Part shown: in pieces, positions 1 through 5,173 of the stretch | Numbering within the stretch: position 1 is the first letter of the stretch | Layout: each line of letters starts with the position of its first letter | Source of the DNA: Acidobacteriota bacterium | Lineage (GTDB): Bacteria; Acidobacteriota; Terriglobia; Terriglobales; Acidobacteriaceae | Length of the DNA stretch: 6,915 nucleotides | Reading direction: 5' to 3' | Assembly: GCA_003223595.1 (NCBI GenBank) | Contig: QHVR01000467.1 | Span: forward strand, 1 to 6,915 | Translations under genes and position numbers: made by a program | The notes under the pieces: generated by a model | The model's input: only the letters and a program-made list of their open reading frames with translations | Told to the model about the DNA's origin: nothing | Databases searched by the model: none

Positions 1-530
1 TAAGCTTCGCGGCTGATCAGAATGTATTGTCCGTTCGCGGCTGCCGCCGGGGAATTTGGGTCGTTGACTTCTGTGGGCCTGTAATGCGCAGCCAGTTCCG
101 CAAAAATGACCGGCATCACCGCTCTTTGCCAGAATCCCGACACCACCTGCTCGGGGGAGTAAGACAGAAGCGCAGCGTGGCCTGCCTTGGCTTCATTCAG
201 GGCACCGGCCAGCGAGCTTGGTCGATGCACTGTATCGGCATCAGTGAACAGGAGCCATTCTCCTCTGGCTTTCGCCGCTCCCGCGATGAGCGCATTATTT
301 TTTCCCGTCCAGCCGGGAGGAAGCGGGTCGGCGTCCATCACCTCTACGTTCGGAAAGGAGCTGGCGATTTCGCGGGTGCGATCGGCGGAGTGGTCGTTGA
401 CCACGATAATTTCAAATGAGACAGCGGTTTGACCGACCAGAGATTCCAGGCAGGACGCAAGACTCGCTTCTTCATTGCGAGCTGGGATAATGATCGAGAT
501 TTCCGGCTGCGTTGGTTGCGTCGTTGTCAT
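1..530 (-). CDS. GT2 family glycosyltransferase, HpnB/CrtQ-like (partial, C-terminus beyond left edge)
   Basis: Reading the minus strand from the ATG at 530-528 gives 176 codons with no stop before the edge. Seen: an EISIIIPARNEE start (residues 10-21) typical of the GT-A nucleotide-binding fold, VVNDHSADRT (43-52), PPGWTGKNNAL (71-81), and FTDADT (95-100) with the DxD metal/nucleotide-sugar motif at D97-D99. The GWTGK and TDADT pair is shared with hopanoid-associated HpnB and carotenoid glycosyltransferase CrtQ. Such enzymes transfer a sugar from a nucleotide donor to a lipid or terpenoid acceptor at the inner face of the membrane; the acceptor here is unknown. Family members are usually about 350-400 residues, so roughly half, including the expected C-terminal membrane helices, is missing. 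No ATG, GTG or TTG lies upstream in frame before a stop. The Shine-Dalgarno is weak. The gene is divergent from the thioredoxin lipoprotein. GT2 membership is secure; HpnB versus CrtQ is unresolved. Confidence 0.87.
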   Translation of the reverse strand, partial: MTTTQPTQPEISIIIPARNEEASLASCLESLVGQTAVSFEIIVVNDHSADRTREIASSFPNVEVMDADPLPPGWTGKNNALIAGAAKARGEWLLFTDADTVHRPSSLAGALNEAKAGHAALLSYSPEQVVSGFWQRAVMPVIFAELAAHYRPTEVNDPNSPAAAANGQYILISREA

Positions 531-671
531 CTCTACAAACAGACTCTCACCTGCAAAGAGACCGCTTCACTGGTCCAGGCTACAGTAAGCGAGGCCTGAT
601 CTGGCAATTCTGGAGCGGTGAAACGATGCCTTCGAAGAGTAGTCAAAAACTGAATCCATTATTATAGCCGC
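531..671. promoter_or_regulatory. Divergent intergenic region between glycosyltransferase and thioredoxin lipoprotein
   Basis: This 141-bp gap separates two outward-facing genes and must hold both promoters if each is transcribed separately. The only box I can point to is TATTAT at 660-665, which resembles a sigma70 -10 element for the plus strand; no matching -35 box is seen at 16-18 bp upstream. Nothing clear is visible for the minus strand. No convincing operator dyad was found. Confidence 0.35.
660..665 (+). promoter_or_regulatory. Possible -10 element (TATTAT) just before the GTG start
   Basis: TATTAT differs from TATAAT at one position and ends 6 bp before the GTG start at 672. If used, transcription would begin at or next to the start codon, giving a leaderless mRNA. 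That would fit the absence of a Shine-Dalgarno sequence there. No good -35 box accompanies it, so this is tentative. Confidence 0.25.
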
Positions 672-1694
672 GTGCTGCGTTTGCCCTGTGTACGGCGGTG
701 GCTGGCGGCGGTGCTGTGCTGCCTCAGCTTATCTGCGTGCCAGAGCCGATCGCGGCTGCCGAGGGTGGGATCGGCGGCGCCCGCCTTCTCGGTCGAGAAC
801 GTCCGCTTAAGCCAGTTTCGCGGGCAAGTCATAGTGCTCAACTTCTGGGCGACCTGGTGCTCGCCGTGTGTGCAGGAAATTCCTTCACTGGTGGAAATGC
901 AACGGCGCATGAAGGCGAAGGGAGTCACCGTGATTGCAGTCAGCGTGGATGTGGACGAGAACGCTTACCGGCAGTTTATAAAAAATCACAATGTGAACCT
1001 CCTGACCGTGCGGGACCCAAGCGGGAAGACGAATGCAGCCTACGGAACCTTCAAGTTTCCCGAAAGTTACATCATTGATCGCAAGGGCATAATTCAGCAC
1101 AAGTTCCTGGGTGCGGTGGATTGGACGGATCAACAAGTGATCGACTTGCTGAATGGCCTCTCCAGCCAGAACGGCGCGGAACAACTGAGGAAAGCCGAGG
1201 CGGACAACAGCATGAGTCCAAAGATCGTGGAGCAGCCCGAATTTATGGTGGCAGGAATCGCCGTGCGCACCAGCAACGCAAAAGAGATGACCGCTGACGG
1301 CGTAATTGGCAAGCAATGGGCGCGCCTGCTGCAGGAAGGCACATTGGCGAAGATTCCCAACAAAGCGGATGCATCCATTGTGGCGGTCTATACCGATTAC
1401 GCCAGCGACAAAGATGGGGAGTACACGTATCTGCTGGGAGCACGCGTGACCTCGGATAAAGGACTACCTGCCGGGGTGATCGCGAAGAAGATTCCCGCCG
1501 GCAAATTCGCCGTATTCACCACCGAGAAGGGCCCCGCATCCAAAGTCGTGCCTGAAACCTGGATCCGCATCAATTCCCTCCCCAAGTCAGCTGTGGGAGG
1601 AGATCGGGTGTATCGCGCGGATTACGAAGTCTATGACGAACGCGCGAGGGATCCGCAGAATTTGCAGGCCGACATCTATGTAGGGATCAGATAG
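672..1694 (+). CDS. TlpA/ResA-like thioredoxin lipoprotein fused to a GyrI-like effector-binding domain
   Basis: A 340-residue protein. Seen: a positively charged start, a hydrophobic stretch, and the lipobox LSAC at residues 20-23, predicting a lipid-anchored periplasmic protein with Cys23 as anchor. Residues about 30-163 are a thioredoxin fold of the TlpA/ResA class: FWATWCSPC holds the redox pair C63/C66, VIAVSVDVD is a core strand, and P130 in KFPES sits at the usual cis-proline place. Residues about 183-340 resemble GyrI-like/AraC effector-binding domains (Cass2 type): VAGIAVRTS, IGKQWARLL, YLLGARV, a central Glu in DYEVYDE, and a closing DIYVGIR. That fold binds small molecules, usually in the cytoplasm. 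Known of TlpA/ResA relatives: they reduce periplasmic disulfides or metal-site cysteines. The fused role is unknown. GTG at 672 is the only usable start giving the full signal peptide, since a stop lies at 651-653 in frame. No Shine-Dalgarno is evident. It ends 18 bp from the copper ATPase gene, tail to tail. Confidence 0.86.
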   Translation: MLRLPCVRRWLAAVLCCLSLSACQSRSRLPRVGSAAPAFSVENVRLSQFRGQVIVLNFWATWCSPCVQEIPSLVEMQRRMKAKGVTVIAVSVDVDENAYRQFIKNHNVNLLTVRDPSGKTNAAYGTFKFPESYIIDRKGIIQHKFLGAVDWTDQQVIDLLNGLSSQNGAEQLRKAEADNSMSPKIVEQPEFMVAGIAVRTSNAKEMTADGVIGKQWARLLQEGTLAKIPNKADASIVAVYTDYASDKDGEYTYLLGARVTSDKGLPAGVIAKKIPAGKFAVFTTEKGPASKVVPETWIRINSLPKSAVGGDRVYRADYEVYDERARDPQNLQADIYVGIR

Positions 1695-1712
1695 CGTCAC
1701 CTCCAGTTGACG

Positions 1713-2063
1713 TCAGAGTTTCGCGTGCCGCAACCGTAGCGCATTCGTGATCACCGAGACCGAACTGAAGCTCATCGCTGCGGCAGCAAAGATCGGACTG
1801 AGCAGAATTCCGAAGAATGGGTACAGAATCCCCGCGGCAATAGGCACCCCGATCGCGTTATAGATGAAGGCAAAGAATAGATTCTGGCGGATGTTGCGCA
1901 TCGTGGCCTGGCTGAGTTTACGGGCGCGGAGAATCCCTGTGAGGTCGCCTTTCACCAGAGTGATGCCGCCGCTTTCCATGGCAACGTCCGTGCCCGTGCC
2001 CATGGCGATACCGACGTTGGCCTGGGCGAGGGCGGGAGCATCGTTGATTCCGTCTCCGGCCAT
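1713..2063 (-). CDS. Copper ATPase, C-terminal fragment (116 residues)
   Basis: This is the displaced end of the pump. It opens with MAGDGINDAPALAQ, the hinge motif that binds Mg and closes the phosphorylation domain, then VGIAMGTGTDVAMES. Two membrane helices follow: helix 7 with the copper-ligand pair Y68-N69 (FIYNAIG) and helix 8 with M97-S98 and S100-S101 (AMSFSSVSV). The ATG at 2063 is an ordinary internal Met of the family (VAMAGDG), not a natural gene start. Independent expression of this piece is doubtful. It belongs with the upstream 792-residue frame. Confidence 0.6.
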   Translation of the reverse strand: MAGDGINDAPALAQANVGIAMGTGTDVAMESGGITLVKGDLTGILRARKLSQATMRNIRQNLFFAFIYNAIGVPIAAGILYPFFGILLSPIFAAAAMSFSSVSVITNALRLRHAKL

Positions 2064-4330
2064 GGCGACGACTCTTCGTCGGCTTTGCGCTCGGGCAAAA
2101 CTTCTGCTTCAAACTCGTTTTCGCCCAAATTCAGTTTCTGCGCGATGGCAGTAGCAGTCGCGCGGCTATCACCGGTGAGCATGACGAGATGGAGTCCTTG
2201 CTCTTTCAACCCGCGCAGTACCTCAGGAGTGGAAGCCTTGATGGGATCGGCCAAGGTGAGTGCGCCTGCGTAGCGCCCCTCTATGGACACGAACAATGTG
2301 GTTCCGTCATTTGGCTTCGTGGATATCTCTGCACCTGCCTGCTTCATCAGCGCTGCGTTCCCAACTGCCAGCCGCTTTCCATCTACGGTGCCAGACACGC
2401 CCTTACCGAGGGCGTACTCGAAGTTAGTAGCAACGGATAGCGTTAGTCCTCTTTCTGCAGCTGCGGCGACCACGGCGGATGCGAGCGGATGCTCGCTGGC
2501 ACGCTCCAGGCTTGCCGCCAGGCGGAGGAGTTCGTTTTCACGTCCGGGCTCTACGCTGCGCATCGCAAGCAGTTTCGGCTTGCCCTCCGTAAGTGTGCCG
2601 GTTTTATCAACGACTAGTGTGTCGACCTTCTCCAAGATCTCAAGCGCCTCGGCGTTCTTGATCAGCACTCCGGCATGCGCTCCGCGGCCGGTGCCCACCA
2701 TGATCGCCATGGGCGTAGCCAGACCGAGAGCACAGGGGCAGGCGATGATGAGAACAGCAACCGCATTGACCAGCGCATGAGCCAGGCGCGGCTGCGGACC
2801 GAACAGCATCCAAGCGATGAAGGTAATCACCGAAACCGCCACCACGGTCGGAACGAACCACGCGGCCACGCGGTCTGCAAGCCGCTGGATGGGTGCGCGG
2901 CTGCGCTGGGCTTGTCCTACGAGCTGCACGATCTGAGCGAGCAGCGTTTCAGAGCCTACGCGTTCCGCTCGCATGACAAAGGACCCGGTCGCATTGATGG
3001 TCGCACCAATGACTTTGCTGTTCGCTTCTTTCTCGACCGGAATGGACTCGCCGGTAATCATCGACTCATCGATCGAGCTGTGGCCCTCGAGAACGACTCC
3101 GTCCACCGGAACTTTTTCTCCTGGACGCACGCGCAGGCGATCCCCGGGTTTGACCTGCTCCAGCGGGATGTCTCTTTCCGAGCCATCATCCGAGATCAGG
3201 CGGGCAGTCTTCGGGGCCAGGTCCAGCAGCGCACGAATGGCGGCGCTGGTGCGGCTACGCGCCCGCAATTCCATGACTTGCCCGAGAAGGACGAGGGCGG
3301 TGATCGCCGCGGCGGCTTCGAAGTAGACATCCGGGTATCCGTTCATCGCACGCAACGACTCGGGAAAGAGTTGCGGAGCAACAGTCGCCACGACGCTATA
3401 CAGGTAAGCGACTCCCGTGCCCAGACCAATCAACGTGAACATATTCGGGCTGCGGTTGACGAGCGAGGTCCAGAAGCGCTGAAAGAATGGCAGGCCGCAC
3501 CAGAGGACTACAGGCGTGGACAGCGCGAACTCAATCCAGAGCAGATTGCGCGACTCGCCCAGCACTCCATGCCAGATCATGCTTCCCATGGCGATGGCAA
3601 GAAGCGGAACCGTAAGTACGAGGCTGATCCAGAAGCGGCGAGACATGCCACGCAATTCCGGATTTTCGTCGATCGCCGCTGTCACTGTGCGCGGCTCCAG
3701 GGCCATGCCGCAGATGGGGCAGGATCCGGGCTCGGAACGCACGATCTCGGGATGCATCGGGCAGGTGTACTCAGTGCGCGAGGCGGCCGTGGGAAGGTCG
3801 GGCTCCAGGGCCATTCCGCACGAAGGACAAGCACCCGGCTTGCTCTCTCGCACTTCGGGACACATCGGGCAAACGTAGGAGCGGGCGTCATCTCTTGGCC
3901 CTCGAACCTCGCGATGGTGTGTCTGCGCCGGCAGCGTAGGTTGATTCGGGGCAGCCGCTACATCGAGATAGGTCTTCGGTGATGACCGGAACTTCTCGAG
4001 ACACAGAGAGCTACAGAAGTAGTACTTCTTTCCGGCGTATTCGTGAGTGAATTTCGAAGTCGCGGGATTGACACTCATGCCGCACACAGGATCGCGCTCC
4101 GCAGAAGCGGGCGGAGAGGCTTTCGGCATTCCCAGCGCGACCAGGCCTAAAGAGCGAGGGCTATCCAAGTATTGCCCGGGATTTAATCTGAATTTTTCCA
4201 CGCAATGGGCACAGCAGAAATAGAATCTTCTGCCTGCGTGCTTATGGACGTGCTTCGAGGTTGCGGGGTTCACGTTCATCCCGCAGACGGGGTCTCGCTC
4301 AACAGCGGTCGTCGGTTCGGGTGCGCTCAT
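1952..4330 (-). CDS. copA: Copper ATPase, N-terminal open frame (792 residues, out-of-frame tail)
   Basis: This is the longer piece of the broken pump. Domain order: YHS 1 (DPVCGM at 13-18, FYFCCAHC at 36-43), YHS 2 (DPVCGM at 80-85, YYFCSSLC at 103-110), heavy-metal-binding domain 1 (about 152-177, with CPMC rather than the usual CPMH or CPMD), heavy-metal-binding domain 2 (about 188-213, CPMHPE then CPICGM). Helices begin at about 233. The actuator TGES is at 426-429, CPC at 531-533 is the transmembrane copper site, the phosphorylated Asp is D575 in DKTGT, and the ATP-binding His is H614 in SEHP. Residues 753-792 are read out of frame and look nothing like the family. There is no N-terminal HMA domain with CxxC. 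Translated alone, the product would lack the GDGxND Mg site and helices 7-8, so transport activity is very unlikely. Confidence 0.72.
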   Translation of the reverse strand: MSAPEPTTAVERDPVCGMNVNPATSKHVHKHAGRRFYFCCAHCVEKFRLNPGQYLDSPRSLGLVALGMPKASPPASAERDPVCGMSVNPATSKFTHEYAGKKYYFCSSLCLEKFRSSPKTYLDVAAAPNQPTLPAQTHHREVRGPRDDARSYVCPMCPEVRESKPGACPSCGMALEPDLPTAASRTEYTCPMHPEIVRSEPGSCPICGMALEPRTVTAAIDENPELRGMSRRFWISLVLTVPLLAIAMGSMIWHGVLGESRNLLWIEFALSTPVVLWCGLPFFQRFWTSLVNRSPNMFTLIGLGTGVAYLYSVVATVAPQLFPESLRAMNGYPDVYFEAAAAITALVLLGQVMELRARSRTSAAIRALLDLAPKTARLISDDGSERDIPLEQVKPGDRLRVRPGEKVPVDGVVLEGHSSIDESMITGESIPVEKEANSKVIGATINATGSFVMRAERVGSETLLAQIVQLVGQAQRSRAPIQRLADRVAAWFVPTVVAVSVITFIAWMLFGPQPRLAHALVNAVAVLIIACPCALGLATPMAIMVGTGRGAHAGVLIKNAEALEILEKVDTLVVDKTGTLTEGKPKLLAMRSVEPGRENELLRLAASLERASEHPLASAVVAAAAERGLTLSVATNFEYALGKGVSGTVDGKRLAVGNAALMKQAGAEISTKPNDGTTLFVSIEGRYAGALTLADPIKASTPEVLRGLKEQGLHLVMLTGDSRATATAIAQKLNLGENEFEAEVLPERKADEESSPWPETESTMLPPSPRPTSVSPWARARTLPWKAAASLW
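2064..2084 (-). other. Frameshift/deletion junction in the copper ATPase
   Basis: On the minus strand the frame of KADE must change by -1 to read RRVVAMAGDG. Compared with E. coli CopA, where 12 residues separate the KA pair from VAM, this sequence has room for fewer than four. The missing length is about 25 nt, assuming the family spacing applied to the ancestor. The junction GACGAAGAG could be the surviving copy of a short repeat used in a slippage deletion; the lost copy cannot be seen, so this is inference. Confidence 0.7.
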
Positions 4331-4451
4331 GTCGTTCGAAGGTGCGCCGTTTGGCTCGCCAACTATGCGGTTCGATACCCGATGCTCTATATTGGATTCA
4401 TCCGGCGCAGTACTGTCGGCAATTCAACATCTTACAGAAGGGCTTTGGCGA
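4331..4451. promoter_or_regulatory. Divergent control region between copper ATPase and HMA-like gene
   Basis: These 121 bp separate the outward-facing ATPase and HMA-like genes. TATATT at 4388-4393 could be a plus-strand -10 element, but no good -35 is found. I looked for dyads of the CueR or CsoR kind and found none that convinced me. A shared regulator for the two genes is plausible from the layout only. Confidence 0.35.
4437..4442 (+). promoter_or_regulatory. Ribosome binding site of the HMA-like gene
   Basis: GAAGGG lies 9 nt before the ATG at 4452. It decides the start in favour of 4452 over the in-frame ATG at 4329, which would overlap the start codon of the divergent ATPase and would add 41 residues unlike the domain family. 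Confidence 0.65.
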
Positions 4452-4679
4452 ATGACCTATCTCGACGTGGTTTTCAGCTACGGTGCGCTGCCGGGAGAGC
4501 GAGAACTGCAGGCGATCGACAACATGCGGGAGGTTTACGGAATTCGCCGCGTGCGTTTCAATCACAAAGAAAGAACGGTACGTGTGGAATTCGATGCTTC
4601 GCGGCTGAAACAGGACGCCGTGGCCAAGCTCCTGCGGAGCGCCGGAATTGATGTGAAGCAGCAGGTCGCCCTGGCGTAG
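4452..4679 (+). CDS. Small HMA-like (ferredoxin-fold) protein lacking CxxC
   Basis: A 75-residue cytoplasmic protein. The pattern fits the beta-alpha-beta-beta-alpha-beta fold of heavy-metal-associated domains: strand YLDVVFSY (3-10), a loop GALPGE, helix around ELQAIDNMREVYGI, strands RRVRFN and RTVRVEFDA, helix LKQDAVAKLLRSAG, then a final strand. HMA copper chaperones of the CopZ type carry CxxC in the first loop; here that loop has GALPGE and the whole protein has no cysteine, so it cannot bind Cu(I) in the usual way. It is transcribed away from the copper ATPase gene 121 bp off, which suggests a role linked to that pump, perhaps as a regulatory or docking partner. This is inference. The start at 4452 is backed by a GAAGGG site. 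A terminator-like hairpin follows at 4746. The fold call is moderate because the protein is short and lacks the diagnostic motif. Confidence 0.7.
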   Translation: MTYLDVVFSYGALPGERELQAIDNMREVYGIRRVRFNHKERTVRVEFDASRLKQDAVAKLLRSAGIDVKQQVALA

Positions 4680-4745
4680 CCTCAAGGAATCACAGGGCTT
4701 TGTAGCGGCGTACGGTGCGGCGCTGGTTTTCGGCCCTTAAAAATT

Positions 4746-4780
4746 AAGCTCTCCTCGCGAGAGGAGAGCTTCTTGTCTGT
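4746..4780 (+). terminator. Terminator-like hairpin after the HMA-like gene
   Basis: A perfect 11-bp stem (AAGCTCTCCTC with GAGGAGAGCTT) closes a GCGA tetraloop of the stable GNRA type at 4746-4771. The plus strand continues with TCTTGTCTGT, only partly T-rich. On the minus strand the stem is followed by AATTTTTAA, so it could stop transcription in both directions. It lies 66 bp after the HMA-like stop codon. Confidence 0.65.
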
Positions 4781-4817
4781 CGGGGGAAGGACTGACGGGC
4801 GTCATCTGATAAAGCAA

Positions 4818-4866
4818 GGGGTGCTCACAGAAAACCTCTGGCCGAAGTTATTCTCTGAAGCACCCC
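4818..4866. repeat. Imperfect inverted repeat in the intergenic stretch
   Basis: GGGGTGCT at 4818-4825 pairs with AGCACCCC at 4859-4866. Past a small 2/1 internal loop, CAGA at 4828-4831 pairs with TCTG at 4854-4857. Together this is 12 bp with a 22-nt apical loop. No T-run follows, so it is not an obvious terminator. It could be a structured leader or small RNA, or chance. Confidence 0.4.
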
Positions 4867-5153
4867 GTTGCGCGCCACTTCGTCTGTTTCTCGTAGAGCA
4901 AGCCGTATGCCGTCCGTAAGTGGTTAAAAACACAGGTGGAGCATTCTCTTGGGCTGGTAGGATTTGCCCAGAGCACGAAAGATTTACTCCAGCCCAGTCG
5001 ACGCAAGACAGCGACCAGGAATGCTGTTGAAAACCGGGTTTCTTACGTGATGAATATAGGGAAAAGCGCCAATGGGCCCCGAGCTTTCTCACTCCTAGGA
5101 TAGCGAAGTCGGGCGTGCTTCGGAGTGTGTGCGCTCAGCATCCATCTTGCAGC

Positions 5154-5165
5154 AAAGGAAGGGAG
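5154..5165 (+). promoter_or_regulatory. Ribosome binding site of the M48 peptidase gene
   Basis: The purine-rich AAAGGAAGGGAG ends 8 nt before the ATG at 5174. It fixes the start there, in place of the in-frame GTG at 5129, which would put 15 extra residues before the signal peptide. Confidence 0.8.
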
Positions 5166-5173
5166 TGCCAAAT

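Larger units (their letters stand above)
1713..4330 (-). pseudogene. copA: Copper-type P1B ATPase, frameshifted before the GDGxND motif
   Basis: Family role: ATP-driven export of Cu(I) from the cytoplasm. All core motifs are encoded, but in two frames. The first frame (start 4330) supplies two YHS domains, two heavy-metal-binding domains, six membrane helices, TGES, CPC, DKTGT and SEHP, and stays family-like to residue 752 (LPERKADE, codon 2077-2075). The GDGINDAP motif and the last two helices resume in another frame, from about 2076 to the stop at 1713. At the junction only 11 nt separate the KA pair from the VAM triplet; E. coli CopA has 12 codons there. A deletion of about 25 nt, not a multiple of three, explains both the short linker and the frame change. 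No slippery heptamer is present, so programmed frameshifting is unlikely. The result is either a true pseudogene, probably recent because both halves remain well conserved, or an assembly error. The ATG has no clear Shine-Dalgarno, and no alternative start exists upstream before a stop. Confidence 0.85.
4680..5173. other. Gene-free stretch with terminator and inverted repeats
   Basis: No reading frame here looks like protein; the open frames on the minus strand (for example 4802-5092) show no recognisable domain and no good start site. The stretch holds a strong hairpin (4746-4771), an imperfect hairpin (4818-4866), an 8-bp inverted repeat (4950-4957 with 4989-4996) and the dyad TGACGGGCGTCA (4793-4804). 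It must also carry the promoter of the M48 peptidase gene. TTGAAA at 5027-5032 is a possible -35 box, but no good -10 follows at the right distance. Confidence 0.5.

Noticed and set aside
27..432. Plus-strand open frames of 130 and 81 codons at the left edge
   Set aside because: They are antisense shadows of the glycosyltransferase, whose minus-strand frame carries clear GT2 motifs.
1695..1715. CGTCA/TGACG inverted repeat and TGACGTCA palindrome between the two convergent stop codons, as a terminator
   Set aside because: The stem is only 5 bp and no T-run follows on either strand; it is too weak to call.
2060..2090. Programmed -1 ribosomal frameshifting in the copper ATPase
   Set aside because: E. 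coli copA has such a site, but near its 5' end and on a slippery heptamer. None is present here, and the linker is also shortened, which frameshifting would not explain.
2675..3982. A 435-codon open frame on the plus strand, antisense to the copper ATPase
   Set aside because: It lies wholly inside the conserved ATPase coding region, has Arg/His/Gly-rich low-grade sequence with no domain, and is explained by GC-rich codons on the opposite strand.
4329..4451. A 41-residue N-terminal extension of the HMA-like protein from ATG 4329
   Set aside because: It would overlap the start of the divergent ATPase, has no ribosome site, and its sequence does not fit the domain; ATG 4452 has a good site.
4802..5092. 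A 96-codon minus-strand open frame in the intergenic stretch
   Set aside because: No recognisable domain, no ribosome site, and composition unlike the neighbours' proteins.
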